From Pseudomonas abietaniphila (GTDB lineage Bacteria; Pseudomonadota; Gammaproteobacteria; Pseudomonadales; Pseudomonadaceae), in assembly GCF_039697315.1 (NCBI RefSeq), contig NZ_CP155619.1:1674001-1738000 (forward strand): a stretch of DNA of 64,000 bases, given 5' to 3'. Positions 11,096-19,637 of this stretch are shown here, one piece after another. Both the position numbers and the translations under genes were made by a program. Each line of letters starts with the position of its first letter. Within the stretch, counting starts at the first letter, position 1. The notes under the pieces are model-generated. The model was not told the origin of the DNA, made no database searches, and was given only the letters and a program-made list of their open reading frames with translations.

Positions 11096-11121
11096 AAACC
11101 GGCCAATCGGCCGGTTTTTTT
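11096..11121 (+). terminator. Rho-independent terminator after rnt
   Basis: CCGGCC / GGCCGG stem extended by flanking A/T pairs, four-base loop, then seven T. Confidence 0.88.
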
Positions 11122-11186
11122 ACGCCTGGCAAATGCCGATAACTGACCACTCATCGGCCGTCATCTGATGCGCATGAAGTAGTTTT

Positions 11187-11205
11187 GACAAGCATTCTCA
11201 TTAAC
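11187..11205 (+). promoter_or_regulatory. Fur-box-like site upstream of bfd
   Basis: GACAAGCATTCTCATTAAC agrees with the 19-base Fur consensus at about 13 positions and lies 50 bases before the bfd start. Iron-repressed bfd is established in P. aeruginosa; the site here is inferred. Confidence 0.6.
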
Positions 11206-11254
11206 ATTAGTATCCGTGGCATTGAGCCAATCACTCAGCGACGGTCCTTTCTCT

Positions 11255-11473
11255 ATGTATGTCTGCCTCTGCCAAGGTGTTACCGACGGACAAATCCGCG
11301 AAGCAATCATGGAAGGATGCTGCAGTTATCGTGAAGTGCGCGAGACCCTGGGTGTCGCGAGCAAATGTGGGAAATGTGCCTGCCTGGCGAAGGAAGTGGT
11401 GCGTGAAACCCTGACCGAACTGCAAACGACACAGGCCGCACTTGCCTACCCCGCGGAATTTTCTGCCGCCTGA
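11255..11473 (+). CDS. bfd: Bacterioferritin-associated ferredoxin
   Basis: 72-residue [2Fe-2S] protein starting MYVCLCQGVTDGQ, with four cysteines in the family pattern (CLC near the start, then CGKCAC). Bfd binds bacterioferritin and passes electrons to its haem so that stored iron is released. The ATG at 11255 gives the conserved N-terminus; an in-frame TTG at 11216 is too far upstream. Its partner bfrB follows about 200 bases later. Confidence 0.95.
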   Translation: MYVCLCQGVTDGQIREAIMEGCCSYREVRETLGVASKCGKCACLAKEVVRETLTELQTTQAALAYPAEFSAA

Positions 11474-11490
11474 TTCAACCGTTTTTGAAG

Positions 11491-11517
11491 AACCGGACCT
11501 TGTGTCCGGTTTTTTTA
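11491..11517 (+). terminator. Rho-independent terminator after bfd
   Basis: AACCGGAC / GTCCGGTT stem with a five-base loop and a T run. It separates bfd from bfrB transcription. Confidence 0.88.
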
Positions 11518-11674
11518 TGCCTGTAATTCAATCGGTTAGCGATAAGATGCGGAACACAAACATTCTTATTTCTATTTATTTTCATTTATTATTCAATCAC
11601 TTAGGTTTGACAGGTGTTTATTGGAGGCTCAAACTTGTGCCTTATAGATAAACATCTTCGACAGGACCTCGATC

Positions 11675-12151
11675 ATGAAAGGCGACATTACCGTCATCCA
11701 GCATCTCAACAAGATCCTCGGAAACGAGCTGGTCGCTATCAACCAGTACTTCCTGCATGCACGCATGTACGAAGATTGGGGCCTGAACAAGCTGGGCAAG
11801 CACGAGTACAAAGAATCCATCGATGAGATGAAACACGCTGACAAGCTGATCAAGCGCATCCTCTTCCTGGAAGGCCTGCCGAACCTGCAGGACCTGGGCA
11901 AGATCCTGATCGGCGAGCACACCAAGGAAATGCTGGAGTGCGACCTGAAGATCGAGCGTAAGGGTCACGCTGATCTCAAAGCGGCCATTGCACATTGCGA
12001 AACAGTGGGTGACTTCGGTAGTCGTGAGATGCTGGAAGACATCCTCGAGTCGGAAGAAGAACACATCGACTGGCTGGAAACGCAGCTGGGCCTGATCGAC
12101 AAGGTCGGCATCGAGAATTACCTGCAATCGCAGATGGGCGAAGAAGACTGA
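11675..12151 (+). CDS. bfrB: Bacterioferritin
   Basis: 158-residue four-helix iron-storage subunit. The haem ligand Met52 is present (DEMKHADKL), as are ferroxidase ligands Glu18, Glu51 and His54 and the second-pair region [13 protein letters not shown]. It closely resembles P. aeruginosa BfrB. It assembles into a 24-mer that oxidises and stores iron; Bfd, encoded upstream, mobilises it. A strong terminator follows. Confidence 0.97.
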   Translation: MKGDITVIQHLNKILGNELVAINQYFLHARMYEDWGLNKLGKHEYKESIDEMKHADKLIKRILFLEGLPNLQDLGKILIGEHTKEMLECDLKIERKGHADLKAAIAHCETVGDFGSREMLEDILESEEEHIDWLETQLGLIDKVGIENYLQSQMGEED

Positions 12152-12170
12152 TATCGGTTTTCGCCCAGAT

Positions 12171-12209
12171 AAAAGCCCCGCCTGGTGTTGAGTCAGGTGG
12201 GGCTTTTTT
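12171..12209 (+). terminator. Terminator after bfrB, near-identical to the grxD terminator
   Basis: AAAAGCCCCGCCTG / CAGGTGGGGCTTTT stem with the loop GTGTTGAGT and a T run. The sequence from GCCCCGC through the loop recurs with two differences in the terminator of grxD at 13965-14003, in opposite orientation. Confidence 0.88.
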
Positions 12210-12278
12210 GCTTCTGAAGGTGTTTCAGGTCCCTTTCGGCGGTGGGAGCCAGTGCGTTCTGCCAAAGGGCAAAGGCAA

Positions 12279-12324
12279 GATCAGGGTCAGGATCAGGATC
12301 AGGATCAGGATCAGGATCAGGATC
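12279..12324. repeat. Hexanucleotide run (AGGATC)n
   Basis: Nearly eight tandem copies of AGGATC with one variant near the start. Each unit of the large array that follows carries two copies of the same hexamer at its boundary, so the run looks like a local expansion of that spacer. Confidence 0.9.
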
Positions 12325-13573
12325 TCAAATCTGACGCAGAACCTGTGGGAGCTGCTGGAGGTTACGACAGTGGCGAAAGCCGTATAACTGACACCCCACC
12401 CGTACCTGACCCACCGCGTTCGCGGCCGTCGTAACCTCCGACTGCTCCTACAAGAGATCGGGGCAAATACAGGATCAGGATCTCAAACCTTACTCAGAAC
12501 CTGTGGGAGCTGCTGGAGGTTACGACAGTGGCGAAAGCCGTATAACTGACACCCCAACCGTGCCTGACCCACCGCGTTCGCGGCCGTCATAACCTCCGAC
12601 TGCTCCTACAAGAGATCGGGGCAAAGGCAGGATCAGGATCTCAAACCTGACGCAGAACCTGTGGGAGCTGCTGGAGGTTACGACAGTGGCGAAAGCCGTA
12701 TAACTGACACCCCAACCGTGCCTGACCCACCGCGTTCGCGGCCGTCATAACCTCCGACTGCTCCTACAAGAGATCGGGGCAAAGGCAGGATCAGGATCTC
12801 AAACCTGACGCAGAACCTGTGGGAGCTGCTGGAGGTTACGACAGTGGCGAAAGCGGTATAACTGACACCCCAACCGTGCCTGACCCACCGCGTTCGCGGC
12901 CGTCGTAACCTCCGACTGCTCCTACAAGAGATCGGGGCAAATACAGGATCAGGACTCTCAAACCTGACGCAGAACCTGTGGGAGCTGCTGGAGGTTACGA
13001 CAGTGGCGAAAGCGGTGTAACTGACACCCCAACCGTGCCTGACCCACCGCGTTCGCGCCCGTCGTAACCTCCGACTGCTCCTACAAGAGATCGGGGCAAA
13101 GGCAGGATCAGGATCTCAAACCTGACGCAGAACCTGTGGGAGCTGCTGGAGGTTACGACAGTGGCGAAAGCGGTATAACTGACACCCCAACCGTGCCTGA
13201 CCCACCGCGTTCGCGGCCGTCGTAACCTCCGACTGCTCCTACAAGAGATCGGGGCAAATACAGGATCAGGACTCTCAAACCTAACGCAGAACCTGTGGGA
13301 GCTGCTGGAGGTACGACAGTGGCGAAAGCCGTATAACTGCCCCCCCCAACCGTACCTGACCCACCGCGTTCGCGGCCGTCGTAACCTCCGACTGCTCCTA
13401 CAAGAGATCGGGGCAAAGGCAGGATCAGGACTCTCAAACCTGACGCAGAACCTGTGGGAGCTGCTGGAGGTTACGACAGTGGCGAAAGCGGTATAACTGA
13501 CACCCCAACCGTGCCTGACTCACCGCGTTCGCGGCCATCGTAACCTCCGACTGCTCCTACAAGAGATCGGGGG
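12325..13573. repeat. Tandem array of eight 158-159 bp units, each a REPIN
   Basis: Eight copies: the string ACCTGTGGGA begins at 12341, 12499, 12657, 12815, 12974, 13132, 13291 and 13450. Each unit has a REP-like arm (GTGGGAGCTGCTGGAGG, then TTACGACAGTGGCGAA), a middle of about 50 bases, an inverted arm (TTCGCGGCCGTCGTAACCTC, then CGACTGCTCCTAC) and a short spacer containing GATCAGGATC. Units differ by a few substitutions and one-base indels. The array is intergenic, between bfrB and grxD. REPINs usually occur singly, so this multiplication is unusual. Confidence 0.95.
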
Positions 13574-13880
13574 GAAGCCAAGATCAATGTTTGCTTTTGA
13601 TCTTGATCTTTATACGAGATAGATCAGACGCCGCAGAACGCGACTTGGGTGCAGGCTGAACGCAGGCGGCGCGCAGTGGGCCGAGCGGCATGGATGCCGC
13701 GAGAGCGCCGTCAGGACATGGATGTCCGTTCGGCGCGGGCCCACGGAGCGTCGCCGAAGTGAAGGAACCTCGACGAAGTCGAGGCCAAACCAGGAGCTCA
13801 GACCCTTGGTTACTTGGGGTCTTTTCAAGTAACCCGCCGAAGGCGGAACAGGTCTGGCGTTAGCCAGAGCCCATCAGCGC
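13574..13880. repeat. Long intergenic element with several hairpins
   Basis: No gene. It contains perfect stems such as CCTCGAC/GTCGAGG (13768-13784) and GGTTACTTG/CAAGTAACC (13808-13834). From memory it resembles a dispersed intergenic sequence of fluorescent pseudomonads, often seen with the words GGTTACTTGGGG and AAGTAACCCGCC. Identity as a named repeat family is not established here. Confidence 0.55.
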
Positions 13881-13918
13881 CGACACAGACAACGGATATT
13901 CAAACCTCATCAGCACCA

Positions 13919-13970
13919 ATAAAAACCAAAAAACAAAAAACCAAAAACCAAAAACCAAAAACCAAAAAAG
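13919..13970. repeat. CCAAAAA microsatellite-like run
   Basis: Tandem copies of CCAAAAA with A-tract variants, directly abutting the T-tract end of the grxD terminator. Read from grxD it forms an extended T-rich tail. Confidence 0.85.
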
Positions 13971-14003
13971 CCCCGCCTGACTCAACACCAAGCGGGGCTT
14001 TTC
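13965..14003 (-). terminator. Terminator of grxD
   Basis: Stem AAAAGCCCCGC / GCGGGGCTTTT with a 15-base loop and T tract when read on the minus strand. It is nearly identical to the bfrB terminator at 12171-12209; the two are inverted with respect to one another and flank the repeat block. Confidence 0.85.
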
Positions 14004-14018
14004 GAATACCAGACTGAA

Positions 14019-14348
14019 TCAAGCAGTAGCGTTCTTCTCAACCGCTTCCTTGACCAGCTTCTGCAGCGAACCGTCGGCATGCATCTCAACGATGATATCG
14101 CTACCGCCTACCAGCTCACCGTCCACCCACAGCTGTGGGAACGTCGGCCAGTTGGCGTACTTCGGCAGGTTGGCGCGGATCTCAGGGTTCTGCAGGATAT
14201 CGACGTACGCGAACTTTTCGCCACACGCCATCAATGCCTGAGACGCCTTGGCCGAGAAGCCGCATTGTGGGGCATTCGGAGCGCCTTTCATGTAAAGCAG
14301 AACGGTGTTTTTGGCAATCTGGTCTTTGATCGTTTCGATGATATCCAT
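14019..14348 (-). CDS. grxD: Monothiol glutaredoxin
   Basis: 109 residues with the CGFS active site at 29-32, the Fe-S-carrier glutaredoxin class (Grx4/GrxD). Binds a [2Fe-2S] cluster with glutathione and works in Fe-S delivery and iron sensing. The start MDIIETIKDQIAKN gives the family length; the open frame extends further upstream but without homology. Close to bfd/bfrB, in keeping with an iron theme. Confidence 0.97.
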   Translation of the reverse strand: MDIIETIKDQIAKNTVLLYMKGAPNAPQCGFSAKASQALMACGEKFAYVDILQNPEIRANLPKYANWPTFPQLWVDGELVGGSDIIVEMHADGSLQKLVKEAVEKNATA

Positions 14349-14464
14349 GGAGCACCTCGGCTTAACTTTACGACTGTATGAGTCGACACGGTGGCGCATT
14401 GTAACGGAATCCCTAGCGTAACGCTCGGTCTTGGCTTTAATCGACCCGATAAATATGATGAGCG

Positions 14465-16573
14465 TCATGCCGCCGCGACAGTCACCGGCACCCCATTCAG
14501 CGCAGCGTTGCCGGACACCGCGTCCATCTGCCGTTCGTCGGTCAGGTCGTTGGCGCTTTCTCCAGGTTGATCGCGAGCGATGTCCATTTTTACGCCAGGA
14601 CGCCCGTGTCCCCAACCGTGTGGAAGACTCACGACGCCCGGCATCATGTCCGTGCTGCCCATCACTTCAACTTCAATCACGCCCACCCGCGAACTCACGC
14701 GAACTCGCTGCCCATCGCTCAAACCTCGGCTGGTCAGATCCTGAGGGTTCATCAATAACTGGTGCCGTGGCTTGCCTTTGACCAGGCGGTGATAGTTATG
14801 CATCCACGAGTTGTTGCTGCGCACGTGGCGGCGCCCGATCAGTAAGAGCTCCCCGCTTTGCGGCGCGGGCAGCGTTGCGAAGCGGACGAGGTCGGCGAGG
14901 ATCACCTCCGGTGCCGCCTGTATCCGCTGGTTGGCGGTACGTAGCCGTGCCGCGAGGTTAGGTTTCAGCGCTCCGAGGTCCAGGCCGTGAGAATGATCGT
15001 AGAGCGTTTCCAACGACAGCTTGAAGTCGGACGCATCCCCGTAAAGCCCGGCACGCAGACCACGATCCACGATCTGCGCCGGTGGAATCGTCGGCTTCAG
15101 TTCCCGCTCGGCTTTCGAGGCGAAGGCCTTGGCCAGCCCCACGAAAATCTCCCAGTCATGCAGCGCGCCTTCGGGTTTGGCGAGGATGGCGCGGTTGAAA
15201 CGCGTGACGTTGCGCACGGCGAACATGTTGAAGGTCGTGTCGTAGTGATCATTCTCAAGCGCCGAAGTCGAGGGCAGGATCAGGTCGGCGTGGCGCGTGG
15301 TTTCGTTGATGTAGAGATCGATGCTGACCATGAACTCCAGCCCCTCCAGCGCCTGATCGAGGCGACGACCGTTAGGCGTGGATAACACGGGGTTACCGGC
15401 GACCGTCACCAACGCCCTCACCTGCCCTTCGCCCTCGGTCAGCATCTCTTCTGCCAGGGCCGAGACTGGCAATTCACCGCCGTACTCCGGCAGCCCGGAT
15501 ACGCGACTCTGCCAGCGATTGAATCCGCCCCCTGAGGTGGAAGCCACCAGGTCCAGCGCAGGCTCCGTGCACAAGGCCCCGCCGACGCGGTCGAGGTTGC
15601 CCGTGACCAGGTTGATCAATTGCACCAGCCAGTGGCAAACCGTGCCGAATGCCTGGGTGGAAATGCCCATGCGCCCGTAACACACCGCACTATTGGCGCC
15701 CGCAAAGTCTCTGGCCAGCTGTCGAATCTGCTCAGCCGGGACGCCGCAGCGCTGGCTCATGGCGTCGGCATCCATAGGCGCAACGGCGGCGCGCACTTCC
15801 TCCAGGCCATCGACAGGCAAGTGGGTCTCACGGGTCAGCCCTTCTGCGAAGAGTGTGTGCAACACGCCAAACAACAGCGCGGCATCGCCGCCGGGACGGA
15901 TGAAGAGATGCTGGTCGGCGATGGAAGCGGTCTCGCTGCGACGTGGATCGACCACCACCACCTTGCCGCCGCGGGCCTGAATGGCCTTCAAGCGCTTCTC
16001 GACGTCAGGCACGGTCATGATGCTGCCGTTGGACGCGAGCGGGTTGCCGCCCAGGATCAACATGAAATCGGTGTGATCGATGTCGGCGATGGGCAGCAGC
16101 AGGCCGTGGCCGTACATGAGGTAGCTGGTCAAATGATGGGGCAATTGATCAACCGATGTCGCGGAAAAGCGATTGCGGGTCTTGAGCAAACCGAGAAAGT
16201 AATTGCTATGGGTCATCAACCCATAGTTGTGCACGCTGGGATTGCCCTGGTACACGGCGACGGCGTTTTGCCCATGACGTTGCTGGATGTCATGGAAACG
16301 TTCGGCAACCAGCTCGAAGGCCGCTTCCCATTCGATAGGCCGCCACTCATCACCGACACGGCGCATGGGCTGACGCAGACGATCAGGGTCGTTCTGAATG
16401 TCTTGCAGCGCCACCGCTTTGGGACAGATATGCCCTCGACTGAACGTGTCCTGCGCATCGCCCTTGATCGAACTGATACGCACCGACGCGTCGTCTTCGC
16501 GTGTGGTTTCGATAGTCAGGCCGCAAATGGCCTCACACAAGTGACAAGCACGGTGGTGGAGAGTCTTGGTCAT
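14465..16573 (-). CDS. Molybdopterin (bis-MGD) oxidoreductase
   Basis: 702 residues of the formate dehydrogenase/DMSO reductase superfamily. The N-terminal 4Fe-4S motif has Cys10, 13, 17 and 50 (CHLCEAIC ... GHICPK), followed by the Mo-cofactor domain (LILGGNPLASNGS, VVVVDPRRSETA) and a C-terminal molydopterin dinucleotide-binding domain (residues ~585-700). No twin-arginine signal is visible, so it is probably cytoplasmic. The substrate cannot be assigned. No partner Fe-S or membrane subunit lies next to it. Confidence 0.9.
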   Translation of the reverse strand: MTKTLHHRACHLCEAICGLTIETTREDDASVRISSIKGDAQDTFSRGHICPKAVALQDIQNDPDRLRQPMRRVGDEWRPIEWEAAFELVAERFHDIQQRHGQNAVAVYQGNPSVHNYGLMTHSNYFLGLLKTRNRFSATSVDQLPHHLTSYLMYGHGLLLPIADIDHTDFMLILGGNPLASNGSIMTVPDVEKRLKAIQARGGKVVVVDPRRSETASIADQHLFIRPGGDAALLFGVLHTLFAEGLTRETHLPVDGLEEVRAAVAPMDADAMSQRCGVPAEQIRQLARDFAGANSAVCYGRMGISTQAFGTVCHWLVQLINLVTGNLDRVGGALCTEPALDLVASTSGGGFNRWQSRVSGLPEYGGELPVSALAEEMLTEGEGQVRALVTVAGNPVLSTPNGRRLDQALEGLEFMVSIDLYINETTRHADLILPSTSALENDHYDTTFNMFAVRNVTRFNRAILAKPEGALHDWEIFVGLAKAFASKAERELKPTIPPAQIVDRGLRAGLYGDASDFKLSLETLYDHSHGLDLGALKPNLAARLRTANQRIQAAPEVILADLVRFATLPAPQSGELLLIGRRHVRSNNSWMHNYHRLVKGKPRHQLLMNPQDLTSRGLSDGQRVRVSSRVGVIEVEVMGSTDMMPGVVSLPHGWGHGRPGVKMDIARDQPGESANDLTDERQMDAVSGNAALNGVPVTVAAA

Positions 16574-16734
16574 CGCCAGTCTCATATTCTTGTATGGCGA
16601 TCAGCGTGATCGCGGAAACAAAACTATGGAGCCTGGCACGGCACTTCGCCAGAAACGTCAGTGCCGTGAATCGGACAGCATCAGGCGAGCCGATAGCTCA
16701 CCCGAGCGAAAAGGAGGGACTCACATGAAAAGAC

Positions 16735-17037
16735 TCAGGAAGCGGAACCGCCAATAGGCGTGACCACTTTGCGCTGCATCTGAATCTCGTGAACGGTTTC
16801 GACTTGTTCCTGTGACACTTGAACGCCGGTGAGCTCCCCGATCAAACGCCAATGGTCATCCAGCCCAGCACTGATGGTCGCCATGCGATCGATCATCCGG
16901 CGACCTGCCGAGCGTGTCACCTCGTCTTCACTGCGCATCAGCTCGAACGACATCGATGTCATGGAAGCGGTGAGGTGCGTGAGGGTGCGAGCCGTGAGCC
17001 CGAGCAGTTCCGTCAGTTGTTTCTCTTTTGAATCCAT
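16735..17037 (-). CDS. Hypothetical protein, about 100 residues
   Basis: Helical protein without signal peptide, starting MDSKEKQLTELLGLTARTLT and ending GGSAS. A purine-rich ribosome site (AAGGGGTGGGGA) precedes the chosen ATG at 17037; the frame stays open upstream, but no sequence supports a longer protein. It shares the strand of the molybdopterin oxidoreductase gene, about 160 bases upstream of it. Not recognised; a small structural or regulatory protein is possible. Confidence 0.6.
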   Translation of the reverse strand: MDSKEKQLTELLGLTARTLTHLTASMTSMSFELMRSEDEVTRSAGRRMIDRMATISAGLDDHWRLIGELTGVQVSQEQVETVHEIQMQRKVVTPIGGSAS

Positions 17038-17344
17038 TCCCCACCCCTTTTGGAGGACATAAGCAGCCTTTATAACCCACGCCAGTGCATTAGGAAACGT
17101 CCGGGTTTCCGCGGCGTGAAGCATGTCGCATAAGGTTCTGAAGCAATTTGAAACTGTTACAGAATCGGCAGTAATTGCCACCGTGCGACGCGACGATGTA
17201 AAACGACGACCGACTTGCCGAGCGAAGATGGCTAAGTGCCTCTGCGTGTACATAACTGTAGCACTTCGTTACATGAAAAGCGTACTGAGCGCGGCACTTT
17301 CAGGCGACCGGATGTCTGACGAACACTTTCCCTAACCGCGGCAC

Positions 17345-17381
17345 TTGGCACGAGGCGACATTTTCTTATACCCTCGCGCCT
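17345..17381 (+). promoter_or_regulatory. argF promoter with overlapping ArgR-type site
   Basis: TTGGCA (17345) and TATACC (17367) are separated by 16 bases and could be -35 and -10. Overlapping them, TT-N8-GCGACA (17345-17360) is the reverse complement of the ArgR half-site, and a weaker copy TT-N8-GCGCCT follows at the 21-base register. This fits arginine repression. The rest of the 449-base gap between 17038 and 17486 shows no gene. Confidence 0.55.
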
Positions 17382-17486
17382 TCCCTATTCGTCGCCCCGT
17401 GCGGCTTTTGCCGCAGGTCTCGCCCGTTTTCCCGATAAAACCCGGCTTTGAGGATCTGCGGTCTGTTGCAGACAAGGTAGTTAATG

Positions 17487-18407
17487 ATGAGCGCAAGGCA
17501 CTTTCTCTCGATGATGGATTACACGCCGGATGAGCTCGTCGGCATGATTCGTCGCGGCATTGAGCTGAAGGACCTGCGAAATCGAGGTGTGCTCTTCGAG
17601 CCGCTGAGAGGCCGTGTGCTGGCGATGATCTTCGAGAAATCTTCGACTCGTACCCGTGTTTCGTTCGAAGCCGGCATGATTCAACTGGGTGGTCAGGCTA
17701 TTTTTCTGTCGCCTCGTGACACCCAACTGGGCCGCGGCGAGCCTATTGCCGACGGTGCACGCGTGATGTCGCGCATGGTCGACGCGGTCATGATCCGTAC
17801 TTTCGCGCACAGCAATCTCACCGAGTTCGCCGCCAATTCCCGCGTGCCGGTCATCAACGGTCTGTCGGACGACTTGCATCCCTGCCAACTGCTGGCGGAC
17901 ATGCAAACCTTCCTGGAGCACCGGGGTTCGATCAAAGGCAAGACCGTGGCCTGGATCGGCGACGGCAACAATATGTGCAACAGCTATATAGAAGCGGCAA
18001 TCCAGTTCGACTTCCAGCTGCGTGTTGCCTGCCCCGAAGGCTACGAACCCAGTCCACACTTCATGGCCCTGGCCGGTGATCGCGTCACGCTGACCCGGGA
18101 CCCGCGCGAAGCGGTAAAAGGCGCACACCTGATCAGCACCGACGTCTGGACCTCCATGGGCCAGGAAGAAGAAACCGCCAAGCGGATCGCCCTCTTCAAA
18201 CCTTTCCAGGTCACCCGCGCCTTGCTGGACCTGGCCGCCGACGATGCCTTGTTCATGCACTGCCTGCCCGCTCACCGTGGCGAGGAAATCAGTGAAGACC
18301 TGCTCGACGATGCCCGTTCGGTCGCATGGGATCAGGCAGAAAACCGCCTGCACGCGCAGAAGGCGCTGCTGGAGTTTCTTGTGGCGCCCGCCTACCAACC
18401 CGCGTGA
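17487..18407 (+). CDS. argF: Anabolic ornithine carbamoyltransferase
   Basis: Converts ornithine and carbamoyl phosphate to citrulline for arginine synthesis. 306 residues. The carbamoyl-phosphate loop STRTR is at 53-57, with HPCQLLADM and the ornithine-binding [10 protein letters not shown] further on. [17 protein letters not shown] matches the P. aeruginosa ArgF start, so the second of two consecutive ATGs is used. Confidence 0.97.
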   Translation: MSARHFLSMMDYTPDELVGMIRRGIELKDLRNRGVLFEPLRGRVLAMIFEKSSTRTRVSFEAGMIQLGGQAIFLSPRDTQLGRGEPIADGARVMSRMVDAVMIRTFAHSNLTEFAANSRVPVINGLSDDLHPCQLLADMQTFLEHRGSIKGKTVAWIGDGNNMCNSYIEAAIQFDFQLRVACPEGYEPSPHFMALAGDRVTLTRDPREAVKGAHLISTDVWTSMGQEEETAKRIALFKPFQVTRALLDLAADDALFMHCLPAHRGEEISEDLLDDARSVAWDQAENRLHAQKALLEFLVAPAYQPA

Positions 18408-18415
18408 GTGATTCC

Positions 18416-19483
18416 ATGCTGCTGAAGCTGAGCAACCTCGCCTGCGGCTATCAGGATCAGCGGGTGGTGCAGAACCTGAATCTGCACCTCAACGCGGGCG
18501 ATATCGGTTGCCTGCTGGGCTCCTCGGGCTGCGGCAAAACCACGACACTGCGCGCCATTGCCGGCTTCGAGCCGGTGCATGAAGGCGAAATCGTGCTGGC
18601 CGGGGACGTGATCTCCAAACCCGGTTTTACCCTGGCCCCGGAAAAGCGCCGGATCGGCATGGTGTTTCAGGATTACGCGCTGTTCCCGCACTTGACGGTT
18701 GCCGACAACATCGCGTTCGGCATCCGCAATCACCCTCGCCTGACACAGGTGGTCAGCGAAATGCTGGAGCTGGTCAATCTCGGGTCGCTGGGCAAACGTC
18801 ACCCTCACGAACTCTCCGGAGGGCAGCAGCAACGCGTCGCGCTGGCCCGCGCCCTGGCGCCTGAGCCGCAACTGCTGTTACTCGACGAACCCTTCTCCAA
18901 CCTCGATGGTGAACTTCGTCGGCGCTTGAGCCATGAGGTCCGCGACATCCTGAAAGCGCGTGGCACCAGCGCGATCCTGGTGACACACGATCAGGAAGAA
19001 GCCTTCGCCGTCAGCGATCACGTAGGGGTCTTCAAAGAGGGGCGGCTTGAGCAGTGGGACACGCCTTACAACCTCTATCACGAACCTGCCACGCCTTACG
19101 TCGCCAGTTTCGTCGGTCAGGGCTATTTCATTAGGGGTCAGCTGATCGATAGCGAGTCCGTGCAAACCGAACTGGGCGTGCTGCGTGGCAACCGGGCCTA
19201 TCGGGGCGTGCGCGGCATGCCGATGGATGTGCTGTTGCGTCCCGACGATATCGTTCATGCCCCGGACAGCGCGTTGAAAGCCCGGGTCGCGAGCAAGACC
19301 TTTCAGGGCGCAGCGACGCTGTATCGCCTGCAACTGCCGACCGGCACCCTGCTGGAAGCACTGTTCCCGAGCCATGCGGATTTTGGCGTCGGGGAAGACG
19401 TCGGCATTCGAGTGTCAGCCGAGCATCTGGTGCTGTTTCCGGCGGTCGGTAGCGTGCCGGTGCATCAGGATGTTGCGATCTGA
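18416..19483 (+). CDS. ABC transporter ATP-binding protein, CysA/PotA/FbpC type
   Basis: 355 residues. Walker A GSSGCGKTT at about 35-43, Q-loop, signature [15 protein letters not shown], Walker B LLLLDEPFSNLD and the switch histidine in LVTHDQEEA; about 120 C-terminal residues form a TOBE-like regulatory domain. It follows argF by nine bases and may share its transcript. No permease or binding-protein gene is adjacent, so the substrate is unknown. Confidence 0.93.
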   Translation: MLLKLSNLACGYQDQRVVQNLNLHLNAGDIGCLLGSSGCGKTTTLRAIAGFEPVHEGEIVLAGDVISKPGFTLAPEKRRIGMVFQDYALFPHLTVADNIAFGIRNHPRLTQVVSEMLELVNLGSLGKRHPHELSGGQQQRVALARALAPEPQLLLLDEPFSNLDGELRRRLSHEVRDILKARGTSAILVTHDQEEAFAVSDHVGVFKEGRLEQWDTPYNLYHEPATPYVASFVGQGYFIRGQLIDSESVQTELGVLRGNRAYRGVRGMPMDVLLRPDDIVHAPDSALKARVASKTFQGAATLYRLQLPTGTLLEALFPSHADFGVGEDVGIRVSAEHLVLFPAVGSVPVHQDVAI

Positions 19484-19515
19484 CATGCACTTGCTCTGAT
19501 GAATTGAAATGCGAC

Positions 19516-19611
19516 CCTGTGGGAGTGAGCGTGCTCACGAAGAGGTCAGTCCATCCGCCGCATGTTCTGGCGATACAACGCACTCTTCGTGAGCGAGCTC
19601 ACTCCCACAAG
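19516..19611. repeat. REPIN (inverted pair of REP sequences)
   Basis: CTGTGGGAGTGAGCGTGCTC and its inverted counterpart GAGCGAGCTCACTCCCACAA enclose about 45 bases. Between the ABC ATPase and the convergent phzF-like gene. Confidence 0.9.
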
Positions 19612-19637
19612 TCATGTGTCTTGGCGAAAAGTGTACG

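Noticed and set aside
12325..13573. CRISPR-like regular repeats
   Set aside because: Period is 158-159 bases, whole units are repeated with no unique spacers, and no cas genes are near; these are REPIN tandem copies.
13610..13828. Short frames in the repeat block between bfrB and grxD
   Set aside because: They translate repeated hairpin DNA and change with indels between units.
16566..16757. 63-codon plus-strand frame near 16.6 kb
   Set aside because: Lies across divergent and convergent gene ends, Arg-rich without family resemblance.
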